DNA of 64,000 nt. Source: Strix aluco. Taxonomy: Eukaryota > Chordata > Aves > Strigiformes > Strigidae. The notes beneath the pieces were generated by a model. It was not told the DNA's origin and did no database searches. It was given only the letters and a program-made list of their open reading frames with translations. Shown here piece after piece: positions 12,675 through 21,400 of this stretch (positions within the stretch are counted from its first letter, which is position 1; each line of letters opens with the position of its first letter). Position numbers and translations under genes: made by a program. The stretch is from NCBI RefSeq assembly GCF_031877795.1, contig NC_133932.1:37649180-37713179 (forward strand), written 5' to 3'.

Positions 12675-14285
12675 GCAGGCCCTGGTAAAAAATCTCTATA
12701 CATCTTTCTTATAAGCCCCCTTTAAGTAATAAAAGGCCAAAATAAGGTCTCCCCAGAGCCTTCTCTTCTCCAGGCTGAACAGCCCCAACTCTCTCAGCCT
12801 GTCCTCATAAGGGAGGTGCTCAAGACTCTGACCATTTTCTTGGCCCTCCTCTGGACCCGCTCCAACAGGCCCATGTGTTTCTTGTACTGGGGTTCCTACA
12901 GTTGAATGCAGAACTCCAGGTGGGGTTTTACGAGAGTGGAGAGAATCACCTCCCTTGATCTGCTGGCCACACTTCTCTTGATGCAACCCAGGATACAGTT
13001 GGTTTTCTGTGCTGCAAGCGCTTGTTGCTGGCTCATGTCCAGTTTTTCACCTACCAGTACCCCCAAGTCCTACTCCACAGGGCTGCTCTCAGTCCATTCA
13101 TGGCTCAGTCTGATACTGGGGGTCACCTTGACCTTGCACTTGGCCTTGTGGAACTTCATGAGGTTCACATGGGCTCACTCCTCAAGTGTGTCAAGGCCCC
13201 TCTGGAAGGCATCTCTTCCCTCTAGTGAATCAACTGCCCCACTCAGCTTGGTGTCAACTGCAAACTTGCTGAGGGTGCACTCAGTCCCACTGTCTATGTC
13301 ACTGATGAAGATATAAATATTATTGGTCCCAGTATGGACCTTTGAGGGACACCACTCATTACTGGTTTCCACTCAGACACTGAGCAATTGACTGTAACTT
13401 GTACATGGACATTCAGGTAATTCCTTATCCATCTAACAGTCCACCCATCACACACATATTTCTCCAATTTAACAGCAAAAATGTTGTGAGGGACTGTATT
13501 AAAGGCCTTACAGAAGTCCAGGTAGATGACATCCATAGCTCTTCCTTTGTCCACTGATGCAGCCATGCCATTGTAGGTCACTAGATTATTCAGGCACAAT
13601 TTGCCCTTGGCAAAGCTATGTTGGCTGTCATCACCTCCATGCCTTCCATATATTTGATGTCTTCCAGAAGAATTTGCTCCATGATCTTATCAGGCATAGA
13701 GGAGAGGCTGACTGGTTGCTAGTTCACAGGGTCCTCCTTTTTACCCTTTTTTAAAATGGGTGTGATGTTTCCCTTCCTGCAGTCACCGGGGACTTTGCCT
13801 GACTGCCATGACTTTTCAAATATGATGGAGAGTGGCTTGGCAACTCCATCAGCCAATTCCCTCAGGACCCTGGAACGCACTTTGTCAGGTCCCATGAACT
13901 TGTGTGTGTTCGAGTCCTTCAGGTGGTCTCAAACCTTCACTTTCAATGGGAGGGACTTAATACTCCCACTCCCTGCCTTGAGGTTCAGGATGTGGGAAGA
14001 GAGATTACCATTGAAAATTGAGGCAAAAAATGTGTTGACCACCTCAGCCTTCTCCATGTTGGTTGTCACCAGCTTTCCCGTTTTATTTACCAGGAGAGTA
14101 AATGTTCTTTTATCTTCCTTTTCTGGCCAACGTACCCCTAAAAACACTTCTTATTATTCTTCACATCCCTTGTCAAATTCAGCTCCAACTGCGCCTTAGC
14201 TTTCCTGATCCCATCCCTACATAGCCAGGCAGCATCCCTATATTCTTCCCAGAATACATGTCCCTGGTTCCACTGCCTGTGGAGC
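12675..14285 (-). mobile_element. CR1 LINE fragment, antisense, decayed reverse transcriptase
   Basis: Read on the minus strand, this segment is a 5'- and 3'-truncated copy of CR1 ORF2, the non-LTR retrotransposon polyprotein. In order from 14285 down, I recognise: the pre-RT segment with W-x-E-E-Y-R-D and A-K-A-Q-L-E-L-N (14140-14285); M-E-K-A-E-V-V-N-x-F-F-A-S (about 14010-14070); the palm region [16 protein letters not shown] (about 13500-13545); S-G-V-P-Q (about 13335-13350); the active-site block S-K-F-A-V-D-T-K-L (about 13245-13275); and [15 protein letters not shown] near 12750-12810. The element stops at about 12675 without the 3' UTR or tail repeats. The frame changes at least four times between these blocks. 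The second residue of the usual A-D-D triad is Val (codon 13256-13258). It is therefore a dead copy. Confidence 0.93.
13294..13599 (-). pseudogene. CR1 reverse-transcriptase palm fragment (broken)
   Basis: This is the longest uninterrupted piece of the antisense CR1 reverse transcriptase, about 100 codons. It contains [16 protein letters not shown], which carries the first catalytic aspartate of motif A, and further on the S-G-V-P-Q motif. An intact CR1 ORF2 protein is many times longer. The flanking catalytic block lies in another frame (13175-13372), so the protein cannot be made in one piece. It has no known host function. Confidence 0.85.
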
Positions 14286-14412
14286 CTTCTCATCCTCAGG
14301 TGGAGGAGCCCAGCCCACACCTGCTGGGGAAGAGTGTGAGGAGGGGCGTGCGGCCAGGCAGGGGCCAGGCAGGAATTCAGGCAGGAGCAGACCGAAAGCC
14401 ATGGCACCTCGA
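14286..14412. other. GC-rich spacer between the two CR1 copies
   Basis: About 125 bp, rich in GGCAGG/GGGGCC words, separate the 5' ends of the oppositely oriented CR1 fragments. I cannot align it to either element with confidence. It may be further 5' sequence of one of them or the original target DNA. Confidence 0.4.
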
Positions 14413-14935
14413 TGACTGTGTTCAGTTTTGGGCCCCTCACTACAAAAAGGACATTGAATTACTCGAGCGTGTCCAGAGAAGGGCAACGAAGCTGGTGAAG
14501 GGTCTGGAGCACATGTCGTACGAGGAGCGGCTGAGGGAACTGGGGTTGTTTAGTCTGGAGAAGAGGAGGCTGAGGGGAGACCTCATCGCCCTCTACAGCT
14601 ACCTGAAAGGAGGCTGCAGAGAGCTGGGGATGAGTCTCTTTAACCAATAAGCGACAGGACAAGAGGTAATGGCCTCAAGTTGTGCCAGGGAAGGTTTAGA
14701 CTAGATATTAGGAAATATTTCTTTACATAACAGGTGCTAGGCATTGGAATGGGCTGCCCAGGGAGGTGGTGGAGTCCCCATCCCTGGAGGTGTTTAAGAG
14801 TTGGGTTGACATAGCACTGAGGGATATGGTGTAGTTGGGAACTGTCAGTGCTAGGTTAATGGTTGGACTGGGTGATCTTCAAGGTCTTTTCCAACCTAGA
14901 CGATTCTGTGATTCTGTGATTCTGTGTGATTCTGG
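14413..14935 (+). mobile_element. CR1 LINE 3' end, sense, with tail repeats
   Basis: This is a 5'-truncated CR1 copy in plus orientation. The first part encodes the C-terminal end of ORF2: [14 protein letters not shown], then [16 protein letters not shown], then [17 protein letters not shown]. It ends at a TAA (14648-14650) that is probably premature, since the CR1-typical G-R-F-R-L-D-I-R-K text continues in degenerate form after it. The 3' UTR has the CR1 landmarks 'gaatgggctgcccagggaggtggtggagtccccatccctggaggt' in pieces, then 'ggttggactgggtgatctt', and ends in three or more copies of the 8-bp unit ATTCTGTG (14904-14933). The intact tail and cleaner text suggest it is younger than the neighbouring antisense copy. 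Confidence 0.95.
14902..14935 (+). repeat. CR1 8-bp tail repeats (ATTCTGTG)n
   Basis: Tandem ATTCTGTG units follow directly on 'ccaacctagac'. This is the signature 3' terminus of CR1 elements, which lack a poly(A) tail. Confidence 0.93.
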
Positions 14936-15599
14936 GACGGCTCCATGTGCCCCTTGGTCACTGCATGTCTACTGGTGAGTGGTACGTGAAGGTGAAGTTG
15001 CAGTGCCTATGCCTCTGTGACTCAAAGGGGAAGGGTGGCTTCCAGAAAGGTCTCACAAAATTTATTTCACTGCCTCTAGTGAGACTGGTCCTGTAGATAG
15101 CTTTTGATGAAGAGGCTTCTGCAAGGTAGTCCCTGGACGTGGAAAGGTTTGGCAAGCTTCTCAAGCTCTCCAGAATAATGCGTTAACTTTTTTATTGATT
15201 TAAGGAAAATTTGAGGGAGTTAAATGCATTCCCAGAGCAAACTGAATCTATATTTCTTCACAGATACATGAGTCAGAGCATCTGAATGTGTATTGCCAAA
15301 TATAGTAATTGTGCTCCATCAAAAGATGGATGTTGGAGTATAACAGCACACTTTCCAAAGTTTTGCTTTAATTATTCGTTCAGAAAAATTACCAAAAGGA
15401 CTCTTTTCCATATACCTGTGAGAGCAGCTAGATGGAGAAATGCTATATATTTTAACCGAAGTGGCAACGAGCCCCACATTATGACTTGCAGAGCTCCTCA
15501 GCGCGAGAACAAAGGCAGGTGGTAGAGAACTCCATGAAACTTTGATTCCTTCATCCCATCCGTACGCAGTAGTTGCCATTTTCAGGCTACCTGGAGCCC
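14936..15599. other. Intergenic DNA between CR1 and the PCP4 CpG island
   Basis: About 660 bp of unremarkable, moderately AT-rich sequence. Open frames of 68-109 codons on both strands overlap one another and look like chance frames. G+C and CpG rise from about 15600 as the promoter island begins. Confidence 0.5.
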
Positions 15600-15785
15600 A
15601 TACTCTCTGAAGGGCCGCTCCCTCCCCGGACCGGGCGGCCGAGCCCATACCCAGCCCCCGAGTTGCCCCCCCTCGGTGAGGCTCTCTTTCCTCTGCAGGG
15701 GTGCGCCGGGGCCCCCCTGCTTGTGCTGGCCCTTTGGGGAAAGCAGCAGCTCCTGCCTCAGGCCCTCCGCCCTGCCCGCTCGCCC

Positions 15786-15807
15786 GAGGAGGAGGAGGAG
15801 GAGGAGG
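15786..15807 (+). repeat. (GAG)n triplet run in CpG island
   Basis: Seven consecutive GAG/AGG triplets, immediately followed by a G-rich tract (15807-15816). It lies about 270 bp upstream of the PCP4 start codon and outside any expected coding sequence. Confidence 0.85.
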
Positions 15808-15867
15808 CGGGGGGGGATTCCCGGCTGTGGGGGTCAGGGAGGCCCGGGCACCCGTTGCCGCCCGTCA

Positions 15868-15882
15868 GCCGCCGCCGCCGCC
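15868..15882 (+). repeat. (GCC)5 triplet run in CpG island
   Basis: Five perfect GCC triplets that run into the CTCF-like motif. GC-rich triplet runs are common in CpG-island promoters. Confidence 0.85.
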
Positions 15883-15892
15883 AGGGGGCGCC
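15878..15892 (+). promoter_or_regulatory. CTCF-like binding motif
   Basis: CCGCCAGGGGGCGCC matches the core of the vertebrate CTCF motif (CC-x-C-C-AG-G-GGGC-G-C). It lies about 175-190 bp upstream of the PCP4 start codon, within the CpG island. The match is seen directly; occupancy is an inference. Confidence 0.6.
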
Positions 15893-15938
15893 GCGCCCTC
15901 TCGGATGGGGGGCGCGGGGGCTCGGCGCGGGCGCGGCG

Positions 15939-15950
15939 CTGATTGGCTGG
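15939..15950 (-). promoter_or_regulatory. NF-Y / CCAAT box (reverse orientation)
   Basis: CTGATTGGCTGG contains ATTGG (15942-15946), the reverse complement of CCAAT, with the flanking bases favoured by NF-Y. It is about 40 bp upstream of the TATA-like box and about 70 bp upstream of the probable transcription start, the usual position for a CCAAT box. Confidence 0.65.
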
Positions 15951-15979
15951 CGCGGGCCGGGCTGGGCGCGGGGCGCCGC

Positions 15980-15986
15980 TTCTTAA
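15980..15986 (+). promoter_or_regulatory. TATA-like box
   Basis: TTCTTAA is the only A/T-rich stretch within about 200 bp of otherwise G+C-only promoter sequence. It is a weak match to TATA, and a start about 25-30 bp downstream (about 16010) would fit. The promoter may instead be a dispersed CpG-island type. Confidence 0.35.
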
Positions 15987-16023
15987 CGGGCGGCGCGGGG
16001 GAGCGGGAGCGCTGTGATCGGGC

Positions 16024-16068
16024 GGGCTGCCGCGAGCCGGGCTGTCGCGAGCCGGGCTGCCGCGCGAC
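16024..16068 (+). repeat. 15-bp tandem repeat x3 abutting the PCP4 start codon
   Basis: Three consecutive units of 15 bp: GGGCTGCCGCGAGCC (16024-16038), GGGCTGTCGCGAGCC (16039-16053) and GGGCTGCCGCGCGAC (16054-16068). The ATG follows with no gap. The unit length is a multiple of three, so the frame is unchanged by copy number. The repeat is open in the PCP4 frame, back to an in-frame TGA at 16015-16017. It contains no ATG and is probably 5' UTR. Confidence 0.9.
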
Positions 16069-16077
16069 ATGAGCGAG
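16069..16077 (+). CDS. PCP4: PCP4 exon 1, coding part (M-S-E)
   Basis: Exon 1 supplies only three codons, ATG AGC GAG (Met-Ser-Glu), and ends at a strong donor, GAG|GTGAGC, in phase 0. The start is fixed by an in-frame TGA at 16015-16017 with no other ATG in between. The Kozak context is moderate, with G at -3 and A at +4. PCP4/PEP-19 is a small (about 62-residue) neuronal calmodulin-binding protein. It binds through a C-terminal IQ motif, speeds calcium exchange on calmodulin and is abundant in Purkinje cells. The identification rests on exon 2, which continues M-S-E with R-Q-G-T-G-A-T-N-G-K-D-K. This is the known PCP4 N-terminus, with small substitutions relative to my recollection of the human protein. 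The 5' UTR is within the CpG island. The gene is incomplete in this window. Confidence 0.93.
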
Positions 16078-16081
16078 GTGA

Positions 16082-16119
16082 GCGGGCTGTGGGGGGGGCC
16101 GGCGGGCTGTGGGGGGCCG
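16082..16119 (+). repeat. 20-bp tandem duplication with G-tracts at the 5' end of intron 1
   Basis: GCGGGCTGTG followed by a G-run and CCG occurs twice (from 16082 and from 16102), directly after the exon 1 donor. The runs of eight and six G, with the nearby GGG tracts, could form a G-quadruplex on the transcript or the coding strand. Confidence 0.8.
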
Positions 16120-18433
16120 GCGGCCGTAGCGGCGCAGCGGCGGAGCCCCTCGGAAAGCGACCCGGGCGGCTGGAGCGTGGGGAGCGCCGGGCGTCAAATG
16201 TAACCTTCCCTTTTCGAAGCGCAGGTGGGGAGGGCTGGGTGCTTCCCGGGCTGGGAACCCGGTGAGGGTCTGCTGTGCTTCCCGGCAGAGCTGGGGCACC
16301 TGAGAGGTGTCTCTCTAATGGATGGGGAGGCTGAAAGACGCAGCTTCTGTTAAACCTCGTCTTCCGAAAAGCACATCTCCACAGGTGTGTATGCTCCTTC
16401 AAAGCATAAAACAGGGCAGTGTTTTGCCCTTTGAAGGACTGTGCACACTAGTGGAGAATAGTTTATTAAAAAGGGAAAGTTATCTGCTAGAGCTCATGGA
16501 AAAAAATGCCCTGTTTGTAGTTGGATGCTGATGTAAACTTTATAAATAGTGTCCTGGGAAGGATTACAATTAAGGAAAAAAAATGTAAATAGTGCCAAAC
16601 ACGTAAGGATTTCTTGTACCCTTGTAAATAAATAAGCTGAACACTTTCACTTGTGTTTTTTTGCACTAGAGAAGTTCTCTGGGGCAAACTAGTATTTCTG
16701 TTAAATGTCATGAGGTGTGATGATTACTTGACAATGTAGTCAGTTAAATACTGAGCAGGCTTAGCTGGCAGATCCCACATTGTCTTTGGGAATTGGTAGA
16801 GATACCTGTAACTATGCCTTACCCAGCACCTGTCTTTGGAGCCTATTTCCTGTTATAAAAGACTTGCTGCTTCGTTAACAAATGGATATTCATTTCTTAG
16901 CAGCAAGAGTAAAATCATGAGCAACACCAAATAAGTTTTTACTAGTTGTTGTGCAGGTGTTATACTCGGCTGTATTTTTAGATGAGGTGTAAACCTGAAA
17001 CAAAAAGCAGTGTGGTAGCGTGGTCTCTGGTGCAAGGATTTATGAGGAGAAGCTTACACCTTGGCTTGCAGGTCAGGCCAAATGGGGAAAGCAGAAGAAA
17101 TCCTCATTGTGCTTTTCTGCTGCTTGCAGGGATCAGGCAGCCCAGGTGTAATGCACCAGGCTCTCTGTGACCTCTCCTTGGCTGCTGCCTGTATTTATAT
17201 CAACTGGATGGAGTTCATGCAGTGTGGGGTTTTTTTTTGCTGTCACTATCCCTTTGCCACCCAGGCTAGATGAAGTGTTCTGCAAGATATAACAATTCTA
17301 TTCTACTCCTTAAAGATGGCATTTGGGGAAAAATCTTTTACTGACAAATAATGCTTGGATGATACTGCTGTACTTAATATAATTGTGCAAGGCACTCTTG
17401 TTGTAGCCCTGTGTAGGGTTGTATTTGCTCAGTAATTACCCCTTTATAGTTTGAATTACATTGCTTGCCTTTTGGATTTTAAAAGTCTTGGTGAACATCA
17501 AGATCATCCCTAGTACCAGCATAGGGGTTCTCTCTTCATAATAGATTTCCTTGTGCCTCACAAAACAGTATTCCTAGCAAACCCTCAGAGCTGGAAGATG
17601 TCTTTCTCTGGCACAGCACTAAGCCCTGTACGTATGCTACTTAGCCCTGCACTCGGTGTCTTCAGTGCTACTGTCACTGTCATTCAACTGACAGCATTGG
17701 AGAGTTTATCACTCACAGCTCCAATGGAGAAAAGCTTCCTTGCTGTTACCTGCCTGTCAGCTATTAATCAAAAGACCTTTCTTCTTCCAAAGGGCAGATG
17801 GAAGCAGCTGGACCACCCCAAACCACCTCACTGCAGAAGACTTGTTAAAAAACGAGGGAAAAAAGATTAGCAGAAAGCAAGCTCCTTGGACATCTGTTTG
17901 CTGTGTTTGGATGGGGGTCTTGATGGATTTCACTTGTAATGCTGTAACAGAAAAATATTTTTATTTTATTTGTTTTAATCTGCTAGAAAATCTGAGGACA
18001 GGGTGATGGAAAAGAGGCTCAACTAGAGCCGTTGAAAGATTATCCCAAGTAGAATGGTGTTGGGAGGGTGGGAAGGGTTTTTTGCTTTCTTAACAATTGT
18101 AAGGATTTGAGTAGAGCTTGAAATGCGCTTGCAGAAATCTCTAAAGAGAGCTTTCATAGCCTTCAAGTTATTTGCTGAGACTTTGCATGGATTCTTCTTT
18201 TACTGCTTCATGCAAAATTAACTTATTTCCTGTTTATGGGCAGTGATTACCAGTCTCCTGGTGGAGAAAGCTGAACAGGAAGCAGCCATTCATCTGACTA
18301 TAGTACTTTTCTATTTTCTAGTAGCTAACTTATTTTATCAGGAAGGATAAAGAACTCATACAGAAAAGCCCTACACTTCTTTCTCTATAATATTTGTCTG
18401 AGAATGTGTTTAAGATGCTGGGCAGAAGTCAGG

Positions 18434-18453
18434 CCCTGTAACTAGTTACAGGG
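18434..18453. repeat. Perfect 20-bp palindrome
   Basis: CCCTGTAACTAGTTACAGGG is exactly equal to its reverse complement, with no spacer. It lies in intron 1, outside any repeat I recognise. Confidence 0.9.
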
Positions 18454-21400
18454 AATTTGAGGTATGAGTTTATGTAGTGGCGTTGCAAAACATGGTTATT
18501 GCTTCCTGCTGCTTGGTTTTGGTGACAGATCACTTAGCTGTATTGGGAACGTCTCAGGAAAGTCACTATATAATGAAACACATTTTTAGGTGTTGAAGTG
18601 GCTTTGAAGATCTGTCCTCAAATAACTGAGGAGTCTTTTTTTTAGGTCTGTAGGTGTGTTCCCTTATTTTTAAGGAGCCTAGAGAGAACAGCCATGCTGG
18701 AAAACATCAACTACTGTCAGTGAGCACCCATGAGATGCAGCCCTTCTTCCATTAAAGATCTCTGACATAGGATGAATTGGGAGAAGTAGTTTTGAGTAGT
18801 GGGCTCATAACAATGCCAAATTGCTATTCACAGCCAGTAGTTTTACCAGTGAGCCTCTAGACTCACAACTGTCAAAAACTTGATTCATCACAGAGAATCC
18901 TGTCACCTTATCAGTCACTTAAGTATCTGACACATTGCAGATGATGTCTGGTCACAGTGGCAGTATTCCTGTGGCACAAAGGTTCATAAGAAGCATTTCG
19001 TCACAGAAACATTTTTGACATTCACTGCCACTCTTCCTCCTGTGCTGAATGATTCTGGTTGTCATCCAGAATCAGGTCTGGATTTGGGAAGGAGCACACT
19101 TAAACAATATGGTGTTACAGCCCTGGATGCTGTTCCAGTGGTTCAGGGATGAAGCACACATATAGGGAGTCAGAGCTTAAAACAGGATTATCTGAGATTG
19201 CCTTGTTGGATGCATTTATTTCCTTTTGATCTTAAAGAGTCAGAGTGGTATTGCTGGTGTGTAGGGGAGGAATTCAGCTTTAACGTGTGTTATTTAGGTG
19301 TCTGGGTTTAGGAGAGCCACTCAAAATCTACCTAATCAGCCCACATGCCTGAGGCACCTGTGATTTAAGAGAAGAACTTGCATTGGAAGAGCCTTACACA
19401 GTGTGAGTGAAGTGCTGTACTGATTGTCAGGGTGCTGATGCGCACCACCTAAGGTAGGGTTTGAGCCAGCAGCTTTATATATTTGAGGAGCAGCCTTGCT
19501 ACCAGCCAGTAGCAAGAATATTCTAGCTTCCTTTTGAAACAGGCATCAAACAATCAGACACATGAAATTCATAAGGGAGAAGAGGAGAGCTGTTAGGGCT
19601 TTGCCTCTGTAGAGTGGTGAGGTGTCTTAGCTGTGGAGGCTAAGAGCTGGGGACTTGATCTCTGCATAAATGTAAGGTATTTCGGTCAGGCATGGAATAC
19701 AAAGAACACCAGGTCTTGTTTCTTCCTTGAGCTACAGCAAGCTCTTTACCTTTGCCTTATGTTGCCCCTGGGCTCTTGAATCCTGCAGCAACTGCTATGT
19801 TGTGTCCACCTTCAAAAGGATCATGAAGGGTGCTTGTCTGACCTGTAATAGGAGTGTGTAGGGCATTCATGGGGGGTTGAGCTGCCATGTGGGGTGTGCT
19901 TATCCAGATGGCCTGGAGTACTGAACCTCTTCTGGAGCTCAGATTACCTTCAGTGGGGGAGATATCCTGGCAGCCAATTCGGCAAAGATGGAGGCTTCAC
20001 TGGAAAGGTGATATGGCCTAACACTGGAGTCAAAGACTTTTTTTCTGAAACTTGAGCCTCACCAGCCCTTGGGGCAGGGTGTGTGCATGTAAGACACTAA
20101 TCACCAAGGCAATCTCTGCTATGGCTATCTTCAAAACTGGTAATACCGCATGGCCTGGTGGTTTGGGCATGCCCCTAAACTGGCAGAGGAACAGATGGTA
20201 TCTTCCCTCCAGGTTGAGGGAGAACCTGAAACATGTCTCTTATCACTCTGGACAAGTGTAGTTACCAGGAGGCTGTTAGAGAAGGAGAGGAACATGGCCA
20301 AGTGTGAAACATTAGGTGTATGTGGAGGCTTATGCCTGAAACTGTAGCTGCTTCAGGTAGTTAAATGGGAAAACTGGGGTTCTCTCATGGGTTGCTGTCC
20401 TGAATTCAGTTGAATCTGTTCCACTGAAATGGTATTTTTGGGTCTTGGAACCAGATGTATTTAAACACCAAAGTGAGGATTGTACACCAATAATCCTGAT
20501 AGCACTAAATTGAGGAGCTGCTGTTTGTAGGGAGAAAATATGCTGTATTTGTTCAAAGGAGCTGCTGTTACCTTGTGCAGTGCTTGCAGTCTGGGGGAGT
20601 GTCTGAGCCAGCCAGTTGTCAGGGGGGCCCTTCTAGATGCATTTTTTGGATACTGCCATGACCCCCAACTGTTAGCTATTGGCTTCACTGAGATTATAAC
20701 CACAATAGGTACAAAACTGTGTAGATCTAAAAGTGCAGCAAGAACATGTCAGGGTGGAGGAGGAAATTCTGCAGCTGTTACAGGATGGGGGTGGGACAGG
20801 TAAGGCACATGAACATCAGTTTTTAATTTTAACTTGCATCTATTTATTAGCTGGGTGGTAAATTGCAGCTCAGAAGAGGAGGAAGGAGGGAGAACAATAA
20901 GTTTTAGATCTGTCACTTTGCCTACTCCTTACATCAGTGTGGTTTCAGTGGGATCAGGCATTTTCTAAAACAGCACTTAGAAGTAAGGATGGAAATTGAT
21001 CTTAATTTGGTGAAACTGGCAGATGTACTCTTTAGAAGCACACTGGTTTACTTGCAATGTATAGAATGCCAACAGATTCAAACAATACCGCACCTTAATA
21101 AAGAGCAGTTAGCTTTAATAGTATGCTTCAGATATCATGTTTCCCTGTAAAAGAGTAACTTAAAGGAAAAACTCTCGCATTTGTAAAACAGGAAAACTCC
21201 AACCTTTATACCGCAGTACTTGGTAATAGAATATCATTTCAGGTTGCAAAGGCACTTTATTTTCTAGTCCAATATCCCTAAATTCGTAATGCATTGGCAA
21301 GCTTGCAAGGGTCATCCAGCTGTTTCTACATTAACCAGATCATGCTCATGATGAAATGTGGTGTATAGTAGCAGTTAACTTCAACAGGAACAGTGGGGGC

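Larger units (their letters stand above)
15600..16270 (+). promoter_or_regulatory. PCP4: CpG-island promoter of PCP4
   Basis: About 670 bp of very GC-rich, CpG-dense sequence stands out sharply from the AT-rich flanks and includes exon 1 of PCP4. It contains an (GAG)n run (15786-15807), a (GCC)5 run (15868-15882), a CTCF-like site (15878-15892), an inverted CCAAT box in the good NF-Y context CTGATTGGCTGG (15939-15950), a TATA-like TTCTTAA (about 15980-15986) and a GGGCGGG GC box (16020-16026). The CCAAT-to-TATA-like spacing suggests that transcription starts near 16005-16020. That placement is an inference, because no transcript data are available here. Several long open frames on both strands inside the island are composition artefacts. 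Confidence 0.88.

Noticed and set aside
14258-14650. 130-codon open frame read as a host gene
   Set aside because: Its second half is CR1 ORF2 C-terminal sequence in a 5'-truncated element, and its first half is the spacer between two CR1 copies.
15573-16402. Overlapping open frames of 69-144 codons on both strands in the CpG island
   Set aside because: They overlap each other in several frames, consist mainly of Arg, Pro, Ala and Gly, and follow from GC-rich composition with few stop codons. The only supported coding here is the nine bases of PCP4 exon 1.
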